A DNA stretch of 64,000 nt from Thelonectria olida (lineage: Eukaryota > Ascomycota > Sordariomycetes > Hypocreales > Nectriaceae). Under the pieces are notes generated by a model. That model searched no databases. It was given only the letters and a program-made list of their open reading frames with translations, and was not told where the DNA came from. Both the position numbers and the translations under genes were made by a program. The stretch spans positions 2,852,001 through 2,916,000 of the forward strand of contig JAGPYM010000004.1 in assembly GCA_020736575.1 (NCBI GenBank), in the 5' to 3' direction. Shown in pieces: positions 10,290 through 21,705 of the stretch. Every line of letters begins with the position of its first letter. Within the stretch, counting starts at the first letter, position 1.

Positions 10290-13200
10290 TGTGATGGTGG
10301 CAGAGGAAGATGAAGAGGAAAGGAAGGAGACGACCCGAAGAGACTTGGGGGAGCCAATTGGTCCTTGTGTCCTTTTCGGTGAAGGAAAAAGATGGAAGTC
10401 CAAGAAGGAAAGAAAGAAAAAGGCAGGAGCGAGAGCGAGAGGGATAAGGGAGAATATCTACCTGCGGCGGAAGATAGGTTTTGGGTGGAGATCGAGAGCT
10501 CCTATGCAACTTCTCTCGGCAATGTTTTGTTGGGGTGGTCGTGGAGCCCAAGTTCGGCCGCGGGGGGACGGGACGGCGACAGCGGTGCGTCCAGCGGCGT
10601 GTCTGCGTCGGAGGAGGTGTGTGAGAGAGGGTGTGTCTATGTGCGAATTGAGAGAGTGGGACACGAATTCACTGCTTGAAACCCGAGACAGCCAGGGCTG
10701 GAATACTGTTGCTAGTTTCGAATTGAAGTTGCAGAGGTCAGTCAGACACCAGAAGAGAAAGTCGGTGATTCTCCGAGAAGGCTGTTGATGATCAAGATTT
10801 CCTGTCAATCAATCATCATCTATTTGCGCTACCTTTCCCCATCTGTCACCAATTGAAGACCGTTTCTAGATGAAAAAACCGGTACGGTGCTTGTGCCGCT
10901 CCAAGGGAAGCTCCAATTCCCAGCCATTGTCGTCGTCTTCAGCTTCAAGATCCAGAAAAAAAAAACCAACGTCAATCCCTGCCCTGAATCATGCTAGAAA
11001 ACGGGTCTCCTCCACCCCTGCCTGGCCTTACTCGACCCTGGGCGAGTGGCAATGGATGGAATTTTTCTTCTTATTTTCGTAGTGTATCCGTACCTATGCG
11101 TGTATTTCGTGCTGACGTGCAATTGTCTGGACAGATTGAGCAGCAACGGAGAGAGGCTGCTCCGGCCGTCATGTCGTCCGGCCCACGACTCTCTCAACAC
11201 GAGCGGGGATGCCGAGCATGTCACTCCTACCAATGTGTGTCTCACAACAGGGGGAGTACATAGCCAAGGGATGCCAATTCCTGTTCCCTGGTGGGATCTT
11301 TGACACCTCTCAGGCTGCTTTTGGTACCGCTTCTTTCAACCATCACGAACCCCGGCTCGTGGAGATGGAGGCCGGCAGCCGGTGCAACTCACGGTGTATT
11401 CGTATAATACATCTCAGTCCCAGATAGCACCAACATTTTTTTGCTGCAATAAATCGCATGATGGTCCAGGACATCATCGAGGAGTTCCCCGTCACAATCC
11501 CGACATTGTACGTTTTCTCGATTCTGTACTTCCGTGACTGGCCATTCCATCGACATCCTCGCACCGTAGGATGCTTAGATTCCTCACAAACCCGGCCCTC
11601 AGTGGCGGCCGCTGTCCAATGTCGCCCATCTGATCTACTTGTTCATCATTCCATCCGGTCAGCTCGAGACGCCTCACAACCTCACCGCTTACGCTGACTT
11701 TGTCCCGCGTCTCGATGTGGATAGCAAGAGGCGGCAGAGCAGTACGCGGGTGGAGGACGGCATGGCTGATTGGTTCGGGACAGCCCCTTTACATGTGCTT
11801 GGGAGGACGGCTGGCGCATGTCTTGGGTCGGAGACTCCAGTTGGCTTGAGCCTGGAAGCTAGGCGGTCTCCAGTTTACCTCTTTGACTAGGGCTGGTCTG
11901 GAGATCATCGACATGTGAATCACCTCGTTCTCAACCAAGTGACGGGGCAAATCGGAGACGGGGCTTGAAGGAGGACCAAGCCCTTCCAGGCCCATGCCCG
12001 CATGTCCAAAGCCCATGACCAAGCCACGGGAGGCGAGGAATGGGGGTTTGCATTGTCTGATCATGACAGAGAGGAAATGAAGTCGAGGTTATTGGTTCGA
12101 ATGTTTATGCTGACCAAGGAACAGCTGCTCGTTGGGAAAGAAGGGGGGATAACGTGAAGGCATTTCTGGGTCGTGGCGTATTGTAAGTTGACGACGGTGT
12201 CTCGCCTCCTGCTGATAGGTAATCAATAGCCTAAGGTCGTTCACTTCATTATGACACCCGTTCCTGTTCGAAAGCATCATCGAGGAGGTGTCCTCAGATG
12301 CCAGTCGCTACCCAGCAGCCTAGGTCCTCGTTCGCCTATCACAGCCATGTCTATCTGTCCATCCATGTCAAACCTTGAATACCTAAGGTAGCCAGAGGTG
12401 GGTGCGTGAGCAGTCCAAGAACACGAAACCGAGAATTCTAGCCAGAAAATGCCGCTGATTCGCGAAATAACACTGCAGCGGTGCGTAGCATTCCCTTGCA
12501 TCATCCGCGTCATGTGCACTACCGTAGGATTGATAAGGTTGTACATGATGGCTGGTCGGTTGCCTCCCGTTCAGACAAGAACAACGAAGCACCAACAGAG
12601 TTTGGAGCAAGGTAAACACTAGGGGAGGACCAATTCACGACATGTGAAGCAAGGAGATGCCGAGGTGCGTTTTCTTGTTCGCCAACGCATTGATTGGACG
12701 GTGCCTGATTTCTGACTCGTTTTGGTTATCGAGACAAGCTCCAAGATATCCCGGTGTTCATGGCACGATAGCCTGAAGTTGGGAACAAGGTGGTGGGCAA
12801 AGAGGGGACGAGATCGGCGGGCAGCGGAACCTCCTCGCCACGCGCAGCGCAAGGGTCCAGAGATTTGCCTACCTCCAGTTCCTCTCGGATTTTTTTCTTT
12901 TTCTTTTTTCTGTTGGGAATTTTGTTGAGCGGGACCCCGGCCTTGGCGTCCACGGCCCAAGGGTTCAGGGGAGGGGAGAAGACGGAAATGTGGGGGGCTT
13001 TCCTTCCGTGGCCACCGTTTGCTGCTTGTTACACACTGTGGCCGTGCAGTGATTTTAGCGATTTTGAACACACCGACATCGTGCAAGCTTTGGATCGTCG
13101 CACAGTACGCCAAGCTGGTGTGGGACGGAGATAAAACCACACGCGAGAAGCTAGAAGCACCTTATTAACCGGAAGACGTGAGGCTGCTTCATCAAGCAGG

Positions 13201-13932
13201 CAAATCATGAGCCATTGATTGGTCCATGCATCAAATGCCCGAGCAATTGATGTTGTGCCTTTCGCATTGCGATGCTCGAAGTTGATCGTTGTCTGCGCTG
13301 TGCCTCCTCCGTTGTCCATCATTGCCCCAGTATCCCCCCGCCAGCTCACACCTCCCCCATTCATCCAGCCCTCCAAGGCCAGCTCTCGCCTGCGCCGCTG
13401 TGACGACCGCCAAGATCCACCCCGCCTTCCATCTTCTGCCGACGGGACCCTTGGCGCTTGCCCCGGCGGTTACGTTACGGTAGTTCGCTCGCAGAGCCGC
13501 CTTCCGCGTCAGACCATGGTGGTTCGACATTTTCAACATCAAGAAGCAAGATACCAGGTACAGTTGATTACCTTGCGTAGGTACCTTAGGTAGGTAGGTA
13601 TTCGTACATGTTCTATTACAATTCTCCCAACCCTGAGCTTAGCCCTTGCACTCATTCACCCGCCCTTCCTTCCTTCCGTCCTCATCTCCGAAAGAGAAGC
13701 TTTTGTTGGGGGAATGGCAAGTGAACAACAAACACGATAGCAAGAGCCCAAAATTACGTGTTCCAAGCATTCCGTTCCTTCTTCCCCTCATTCCATCCCA
13801 CCAGTTCTTGAACGGTCATTCGATTGCCTGTGACGCCTCCAACAGATTGTCTGGGATTTGCCCAAGTCTCCCATCATCACCAAGCGAAGCCTTGCAATCT
13901 TGTAAGCGGCAAGACGAGAGTCATCAGCCATA
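10290..13932. other. Long intergenic region; no gene recognised
   Basis: About 3.6 kb between the desaturase start and the 3' end of the next gene. The first 500 bp form the desaturase promoter and leader, with a purine/pyrimidine strand bias. The many short ORFs here overlap on both strands and contain only low-complexity or arginine/serine-rich translations. A short GTAGGTACCTTAGGTAGG run sits near 13577-13602. It is not telomeric repeat. No RNA gene was recognised. Confidence 0.35.
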
Positions 13933-16371
13933 TCAATTCTCTCTCTCGCCGGAATGGGCATTGCCATCATCAGCGGGAGGCCTCGAAGTCCCATAGGAAT
14001 TCACAAGCTGTCTGAGAGTACGGTACAGCATGTTGTTCTTCGCATTTGGCGACAGTGTTTGAAAGTCTGCCGTAGTCTCCCGTAAAAAGGATGGGGTAGC
14101 TGGCATGGTTGTCCCTTTGCTCCCAGGATCCTGGGCTGAATGGTTGGTCAGTTGCTCGCTCCGTCCTTGGCCTGCTTGGGTCAACTTGGAGCGAGACCTT
14201 CCCGAGACTTTGCCTTTGGAATGCTTGGAACTGGGGCCGGCGTTGGCCTCTGCAGGCTGGTTTCTTGGCGTCTCCAGGACGACTCGAAAGGGGCGAAGCG
14301 GAGTTGCGAACACGTACTGGTCTTTTCCCTTTTCCTTCCCAGGCTGCTGCTTTTGCTTCTCTAAGGCAACTTCGCGCTGGGTTGACTGCTGTCCCTTGGT
14401 GTTGAAGCCGCTGCCAGACGGTTTCTCCGAGACCTGACGATCGGAAGCCGCTTGCGATGGAGAACCTCCAGAACCAACTCGAATGGCGAGGTCGTTGATG
14501 GAAGGCAGCGACCAATCGCTGGCCACTGAAACTGGGCTATCAGGTTCCTCAACGCTCATCCTCGGATGCTTGGCATTGCTTCGGTCCATGTCAATCTCAT
14601 GCTCTTGCCAGTTCTTTCTCTTCTTGGAGATTCGGTTGCTGCCATTGTCATGCTGGAAAGTCTTCTTCCCTCCGTCTTCCTTAGATTCTGTGGATTGCCG
14701 AACCTCGCAATACTGCTGTTCATAAGTTTCAAGTTGCGCCTTGGTCCGAGGAGTGACGATCGGGGTCCTCGGTTCGGTCGACGGAAGAGCGATGTCTTGA
14801 TTTGGGACATTTGGGACATCGGGGGCCTCGTAGTTGCTGTTGAATTCGTCCGAGTCATCCGATCCGTTATCTGCCGGTTGTTCATTAACATGAGCTTCAA
14901 CAACTTGGGTTGAGTCGTCCTGGCCCATCTCGATGTCGCCATCTCCCTCGGCAGTACCTTGCTCAGTAATGCTACTGGTCTTGAGAAAGTCTCGGATGAC
15001 CCCGTCCAGCCCGGGCTGAAGGTCAACCACCATCGACAAGAGGGCCTCTGTCTGGTATACCTCTGCGTTCTGCCAACTGGGGCTGCTTTGCCCCAAGAGG
15101 TAGTCGACAAATTTTTGGTATTGTTCACGACTACTGTCGCCGCTGAGGAGTGGGCGTCGCGTGTGTTCTTCCAGCTCTTTGTGGCGCTGCTGTAATTTTT
15201 CGTTAACCCAGTCATGGACCGCAGCCCGGGTGCAACGCAGGACCTCCCCTCTAATATCCTCCTTCACTTCAGAGACGATCTCTTCCTTCATGCCTGCCAT
15301 GATGATTCCCTTATTCGTGCGACAAAAAGCGCGCGCAAAAACCGTGTTCCATTCATCAATGGCTGTATCGAGGTCGATGTAGACAGGGTTGGGAGCACGT
15401 AAAGTGCCAGACTGCATTTCCCGTCGACGCTTTGAACACCATGCCCCGACACTACGCTTCGCGGAGGACCCATCGTTCAAGTTCAACGCCTTTCGTACGT
15501 TATCTTCCAGTGCTTCCTACACTCTGGTCCAAAACGGGCCGTCAAGACGCGTGCCAAGAGGTATCTTGATGTATTCGTCTTGAAACTGAAGGCATGTTCT
15601 CAGTACTGCGGCTTTTTCTAGAGCCCATGGACGAATATCGGTAGGTTGACGAACGGCAATAGGTTGGCGGATTGTCAATGGGGGCACATCTCCTCGTTGG
15701 GGTTTAGGTAGAGTTTGGAACCACTTAGGACGAGTTAGTAAGGTACACAGGTGATGGTAACGATAAGGACAAACATCTGAGCCTGAGGGAAGGGGCTCCC
15801 TTTGAGGAAGATTAGTGTCGTTGAGGGCTCCTTGAGTCGAAGACGCGGTGGACGATTGGGCCGAGGTGTTGTACCAAGTCCCCTTCTTCTTATTCTTCTC
15901 GATCACCTTCCGGATCCCCGCGGGGGTCTCGACGACCATACCGCTACCTCGTCTCAGCGACGGCTCACGGAAGTCTCCCTGGGAGAGTGCCAAGTTGTTA
16001 TCATGAGGTCCGGTTCCCATGGTACGGCTTTGGGTGCTTCGCGCGGGAGCAACGCGTGCTTTTGATGCTTTCTTGGTACGAGCCATGGTCTCAATTCCAC
16101 TTCTGTCTAGCGCGGTTCGAAGTAAAGGCGGGTGTACAAGACCTTCTCCCTCGAGAGACCTGGTAGCTAGGAGTCCAGTAGACCGATTAGCGGTCGGTGA
16201 CTCGGGGTCAACAGCGATAGCCGCGTCGGACCACGAGAAATCCGACTGCTCCGGTGAGAAGCTCTCACGTCGTGCGGGAGACGTTTCAAAGTCGGAAAAC
16301 GGGCGATACCCAATGCTAGGCTCGCTCAAGCTGGGGAGGTTATCTGGCTTAGAGGACAAATGCGGCTTCAT
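13933..16371 (-). CDS. Large DNA-binding-like fungal protein interrupted by one in-frame TAG
   Basis: One reading frame stays open from the ATG at 16371 to the TGA at 13933 (813 codons) apart from a single TAG at 15517-15519 (codon 285). Reading across it gives FWTRV-stop-EALEDNVRKALNL...SVGAWCSKRRRE. Its aromatic and basic spacing looks like a small helical, possibly Myb/SANT-like, DNA-binding domain. The stop therefore falls inside a folded region rather than between domains. Upstream is a low-complexity N-terminus with an alternative start at 16086 (MARTKKASKARV). Downstream come acidic stretches, a Lys/Arg cluster (ISKKRKNW) and a Ser/Pro-rich tail. CAG at the stop would restore an uninterrupted protein. 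Alternatives are nonsense mutation, sequencing error, readthrough or an unusual intron. I do not recognise the family. Confidence 0.6.
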
Positions 16372-17231
16372 CCCAATGAAGCAGAGGAAGGGGAGCTGAT
16401 GAGGCTAAGAGGAGGTGGTCTAACGAAACAAGAAACAGGTGGAAGAGGAACGCGTCGACAAAGAGGAAAGCAGAGAAGAAAGTGTGCACACTGCTGTAAC
16501 GAAACGTGTTTAAGGAATTTTGAGAAGAGCTGAACCTGTGTGAGGGCTTAGGGTCCCAAGCCAGCTGCCAATGGCTCGCAGGTTAGCGATCTCGTTGAAG
16601 ACCAACCAGAGACTCACATGGCGCTGTCCAAGCCAATGATAGGATTCTACAACAAGGGCGAGTAGGGCAGTGCCTTTCTAGAAGCATCTCTCTTCAATAA
16701 TGCGTACCGGGGCGGCCAAGCTTTACTCCCTCCGCGAGCAACTTGGAGTTTTGGGGGGAATCGAAATGGAACTTATTGGTAACTCATCAGCACGTTGATA
16801 TGGGCAGGCAGAAAAGGAAATGTAAAGTGTCTAAGATCTTGAATACGTAGGGAAATCGCTTAGATTCATTGTTTAGAGATTTTAAGTCCCTCCGTAGCAG
16901 ACAAGATGAGGTGACAATTATATCTCACAACCTACACCGACAACGAAGAGGAATTACTCGGGAAATGCACCTCGCCGCAAAACCAATGATAACCATCAGA
17001 TAGGGCGTTAGATAGTAGCCGGTCTCTAAATAGGTAGGTCATGGCCTGTGAGGTAATTAGAAAGATGACTTCGCACCTACAGCTCGGTCAGAGACGAGAA
17101 CGACGCCGCATGCTTCTAGCTCCAGAGCTCCCCGTCCAACAACGCCAGCAATCCAAACTTCAACTCCAAGTCCAGAAAGTAAGAAACTCGACCAATCATC
17201 AAACGCCGTCAAGAAGAAAAGAAACCCAAAA
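16372..17231. other. Intergenic, no gene recognised
   Basis: 860 bp upstream of the interrupted gene and downstream of the transposase-like gene. No ORF with coding character or recognisable repeat was seen. I did not find terminal inverted repeats that would define a mobile element around 17232-18344. Confidence 0.3.
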
Positions 17232-18344
17232 TCACCAAGCCACAAATCTCCCATCCGTGTCAATAATCTGCGCCAGCCGCTGCCGCATAAAGTCCACCCA
17301 CATATTAACGCGTTCCTGGTCAAACTCCGCCCATATATCACGCACCGCCTGTCGCAGCGTCTCGTCTTCCCAGTCCTTGGGCGCCTTTTCCATTTCCCAC
17401 TGCTTCTTGGCCGGCCACAGAGAGTCCAGCGGGCTCAGGTCCGGGCTCTCCCCGCAGCTGAAATAGCATCGCAGCCCGTTGTCCTCTTTCCAGTGCTGCA
17501 CCATGTTGACTTTGCTCCCGGATCCGTGGGCGAACAAGTCGGTGTCTTCTTCGAGGATGAAAGCTTGGGGACCAGGGTTTGCAAGCCATGGCTTGACGGC
17601 CTTGGCGAGAACCTTGTCACGATATTGCGGCATGGTCATGACGCCTGAGCAGTTGGGACTCGTCGACTCCTCGTAAAACATCATCTCGCTCTTGAACCCG
17701 TAACCTACCGCGACCCAGGCGTGTATCCTCTTGACATCGCGCGGCCAACTGGCTTCGGGCAATGGCGCACATCCGGGACAGAACTTCTCGCCAGCACGAG
17801 GGATGAGCCGCACCTTGCGGTCAAGGGCAAAGCCAAAGTGAAGTTCGGCGCTGAAGCGAACGGTGCGCCACTGCATTGGGTCGGGATACACCTCGTACAT
17901 CTTGCGGGCGAACTCGACACGCTTCTCGCGCAGCTTCTTATGTGTCCAGCAGCGCGCACAGGAGATACAGCGCCGGTAACTGAGAGTACCCATGGTGCGA
18001 TGCAGCGTGCGCGTGTTGCACTCCATCTCAAGACCGGCCTCCTTTGCGAGCCGGGTCCAGTTGAGGTTAGCATCGTCGTACGCATCGTCCCAGAGGATGG
18101 ACTCCATCTTCTTCTGGTCCAATTCGGAGATCTTGCTCGGGCGGCCACGGGTTTCCTCCCACTCGGGTTGGTTGCGCCGGGAGGTTGGGACGCTGAGGGC
18201 TGCGTAACCTTGAGAGCGAGAGAGGTCAAAGTGGCGGAAGATGGCCGACTTATTGACGGGGAGCCCCTGGGATTCTAGGTAGGAGATTGTGCCCCTCACC
18301 ATAGCCTTTTGGGGGGTGTCGCCATGTTTGTAGCCGGCAGGCAT
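17232..18344 (-). CDS. Tc1/mariner-like transposase-derived protein, probably domesticated
   Basis: Uninterrupted 370-aa ORF. It begins with a helix-turn-helix region (residues 12-60, PVNKSAIFRHFDLSRSQGYA) and a GRPSK AT-hook-like motif. CxxC pairs (CISCARC, CPGC) follow, then a DDE-superfamily core. In active fungal Tc1-like transposases the core reads FSDE...EED...SPDLxPIE. Here it reads FSAELHFG, ILEEDTD and SPDLSPLDSLW. The first catalytic Asp is therefore Ala and the last acidic residue is Asp rather than Glu. The ORF has no frameshift or stop, and I see no flanking inverted repeats. An intact but catalytically altered ORF suggests a host gene derived from a transposon. It could instead be a single-copy element in early decay. 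Confidence 0.82.
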   Translation of the reverse strand: MPAGYKHGDTPQKAMVRGTISYLESQGLPVNKSAIFRHFDLSRSQGYAALSVPTSRRNQPEWEETRGRPSKISELDQKKMESILWDDAYDDANLNWTRLAKEAGLEMECNTRTLHRTMGTLSYRRCISCARCWTHKKLREKRVEFARKMYEVYPDPMQWRTVRFSAELHFGFALDRKVRLIPRAGEKFCPGCAPLPEASWPRDVKRIHAWVAVGYGFKSEMMFYEESTSPNCSGVMTMPQYRDKVLAKAVKPWLANPGPQAFILEEDTDLFAHGSGSKVNMVQHWKEDNGLRCYFSCGESPDLSPLDSLWPAKKQWEMEKAPKDWEDETLRQAVRDIWAEFDQERVNMWVDFMRQRLAQIIDTDGRFVAW

Positions 18345-19514
18345 GATTGCCTTGATACAGAGTCAAGGTGTATAAGTCCACGAACGATGTCGTTGATGTC
18401 TCCTCCCGACGGTAAGGTTTGTCGATTTCCCGTGGGTGTTCCGTCTTTCCCGGTGCCGTAGCTCCTTCTCCGCTCCCCGGGGCCGTTCTCCACGCTCACG
18501 GGGGTCCGTATTCGGCGAGTGGTAAGTGAGAAGAAAGCAACTGGGATTGAAGATGGTTGTGGTGGTGTTTGAATGTTTTTGTCTGCCACCTCTCAACAAG
18601 CGCGACATGCTGCGGTGTGGGTGTGGAGTCGCAAGAAGGAGTTTGGCGGGTATCACGTGACTCATATCATCAATCAAGGTATGTTCCCACTCAAATACTT
18701 GAGTGAGTTGGTGAGGTGACTTATTTGTACAGTAGTTAGATGGCTGGTTTCATATCCCAGGTCAGACCAACTTGTACATCATAGAAGTTCATCCTTTCTC
18801 AGCCCTATACAAATGTCTCCATATCATGCCAAGTATCGCCAAGTCACGACGATGTTGCAAGGCTGAGACATGGCGTGGGCTCGTCTTGTTTCACGCAACC
18901 CTGCCCACCCTACAATGGCACAATGGACAGAATTTAGCCCCTTTGTCGGTCTCAGATTCCGCGTTACCTTGGCTACTTGGGTGCTTGAAGAGGTAATAAA
19001 TACAGATTCATAGAATCGAGTAAACAATCGAGACCCTGAATGTTGTCTCACCATCCAACGCTAAACTGCACCTTGGCACGGCTGTCATCCGTTCCCCGGA
19101 TCACCTCGACCCGAACGGCTGTCATTATGAAACCATCCCGACCTTGCAAAATGTCGCTGTAACAATTATGCATCTGCGTTCGCCTTCAAGGTGCTTGTCT
19201 TGTGAAATCCTAGTTTGGATTCAAGAGGTCGTCCATCCTTCTTTGGATGTCATCGACGATTACGAAGTTAAGTCACTAAGTCCATCACCTCCCGCCATGT
19301 CTATCAAACCAGCTCCATCACCATAATGATCCGCCTCCTCCCATTCAAAGAATCCCAATACATCGCCCCGTGTATCAAACGCCGAAAAATGGAGCCGTAT
19401 GTCCCCATCTATACCAAAATATACATGCCAGCCCTCCCAAGAAAGGGCCTTAAATACCGTCCTTCTATGTATACCCATCGTAGACACCTTATATGTGCTC
19501 CAAACAAATGACGC
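18345..19514. other. Intergenic, no gene recognised
   Basis: About 1.2 kb holding the promoter of the transposase-derived gene on the left and the 3' flank of the TBC gene on the right. Only short noise ORFs are present. Confidence 0.3.
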
Positions 19515-21705
19515 CTAAGCTTTGCCCGCCTCACGCACCGATATCATAAATCGGTCTTCGGCTCCGACCCTTCCGTGAGGTCGTGCAGAGGGCACACTGG
19601 CGTTTTGTTCCGAAAGCACCATCCCAATCTCCTCCACTGTCTTCGCTCCAAGCAGAGTCATCTCTCTGCTTAGGAGGAAAGCTACAGCAGCTCGGACGAG
19701 AAGTCCGTCGCCTTCAAATACATAAACATCCCATAGCCTGGCGGCCTCGTCGATGGCCAGATGACCGGTAAACATGCTTGTAAAAATGTCACCGAGGTAG
19801 TGCTCCAACTTCGGCGCGCTAACGCTCTTTATGAGGTGTTCGTGCAAAGGGGCTGACTTTAGAGCTAATGTTTGCATGACAAGGTTGCAAGCGGATGACT
19901 GGGCACCCGGGTCCGACGCATAAAAGGACAGGGGTAAGGGCCGGTTGAGGACGTTGGAGAGCGAGACGAATGCAGAAGCCGCGTTGGGAAGATTCAGTAG
20001 CAGCAATGCGGCAATTGTCTGGCAAAACGTTAGTATAGTGTCCCACAAGCAGTTGGTCCGTACGGATACTCACGTTGCAACCTGGCACGTAACCAATGTC
20101 GCTTCGATACATGGCATATGCGCTCAACACGTCGACCAAGCTTTGGTGCAACGGCCCACCAACTTCAAAGATACGGAGGTCCTTCCAGGTTCCCTCAGCC
20201 GCATCTGTGCGAATTTCCTGGAACCACTTGGCTTTCCGGACGTCATCCGCATTGCCCTTGTCGTCCCGGACCCTGGCTTCCACCTCCTTGGCCCTGGCAA
20301 GTGCCGCCTCGAATGACCCTTCGTTAAGGCCCAGTTCGTTGCCAATCGCTCGGGACCACACAACCCCTCGACTGCGTGGAGCAACACCCTTCCACCACAA
20401 TTCTCTCGTCCTGCGTTCTCGAATGGCGTCGTTCCAGCGAGGGATTACGTCCCTCTCCCAGACCTGCATCAGGTTGTCCGCAGTGACATCGCGCCCTTCA
20501 ATCTTGGCCTTTCGGGAAGCCTCTCGACGCTCTTCGGCCTTGGCACTGGCTGCCATCATCTTCTGATATTCCTTCAAGTGTCGCTTCTCCTCGGCGGGGT
20601 CCTTCGGGGGTAGCCATGAGGGCCTTGTTCGGCTCAAAACGGCCTCTTTCTCCTTGGAAATTGGAAGAGGGTCGATCATGATGTTGGTCTTTCGAAGGGG
20701 CGGAAGTTCCGGAGTAGATTTGACTCTCTGCTTCTTGTCGTACGCGTTGTCCATTGATCGTCGCCGGGTCGCGTTCCATGTGTTCGGTCGCACTCCGTTC
20801 TTCTGCTTAGCCTGCTGTTCCTCAACCTCGCCCGCATGCTCTTCTAGCTTTTCTGTGAGAGCCTTTGATTCAGCATTGAGCTCTGCCAAGGCTGCGTTCC
20901 AACTGTGCGCGCGTGCCTTCAGAGGGCTGCGTGGGGTGGCGTCCGCCTTCCAAGAAGGAGATCGAAGGGACCCTTGAGCTTGAGCAACTGGTGGCGTTCC
21001 ATTGCCGACGCTTCGTACTCGCTCTTTGGGAGCTCGATCGGGGGAGGGTGATATAGAATTAGTTCGACTGGGGGAGCGCTCCTGTGGTGGTCGAGGAGAG
21101 ATGGGAACATTCTCGAGAACTAGTCCTTCAGGAATGTCATCGCCATCGTCTTCATCGCACTCCCGCTCAAGGTCATTCAGAGACTTGCGTTCTCGGGTTG
21201 TCTGCCAGCTGCCGCGTCGAGGCTTGGCAGGAAAGCTCGGATCCCTCGGATTGAGTGAAAAGGCGGGACTTGGACTTCGGTGTCGCCGGGAAAAGGGGAG
21301 AGAAACTGATGAGGGACTCGTCAGGGGTTTCGAGCGGGTGGTTGAGAGAGGCTCAGTGAGGGCACTGAGATTGGTGCTCCGTGGATTGGAAGAGTAGACA
21401 TTGGTCTGGAGGCTTGGGTAAGGCGGTCGGGCCTTGGAGGCGGTTCGGCCGGCAGCGAGGGTTCGGCCCGAGGGTGCTTTGGCGGGCAAAGAGCGAATGC
21501 TGACTTCGGAAGGGCTCTTGAGAGTTACCGTGTCGTTGTCGTCATCGAGACCAATTTCTTCAAAGTGGCCGACATCAGCCAAAACACTGCCATCGTCGCT
21601 GCTGAAGGAGGTGAAAGACGACGATTTAGAGCTCTTGGAGGTTGTCATCCCTGGGGGAGACTCGGGGCTGGGGATGACGCTATCGAGGTCGTGAGCGCGA
21701 ATCAT
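19515..21705 (-). CDS. TBC (RabGAP-like) domain protein with degenerate catalytic motifs
   Basis: Two exons, 20074-21705 and 19515-20018, joined across a 55-nt phase-0 intron, encode 711 aa. Residues 1-330 are Ser/Pro/Arg-rich and probably disordered. A charged helical segment follows (about 370-420). The TBC domain covers roughly 440-670, with the landmark DIGYVPGCN at the exon junction. The usual TBC motifs are IxxDxxR (arginine finger) and YxQ (glutamine finger). Here they read IRTDAAE and GYVPG, so both catalytic residues are missing. The domain may bind a Rab or act as a scaffold without GAP activity. The ATG at 21705 is the first in-frame ATG; an in-frame GTG lies upstream. The gene ends in TAG. 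Confidence 0.87.

Noticed and set aside
12619..13140. 173-codon minus-strand ORF in the desaturase upstream region
   Set aside because: Arg/Ser/Gln-rich low-complexity translation, with overlapping ORFs on both strands and no motif.
13577..13610. GTAGG/TTAGG-like run suggesting a telomere relic
   Set aside because: It does not follow the TTAGGG unit and is very short. Similar TACC runs occur elsewhere in the window (27053-27079).
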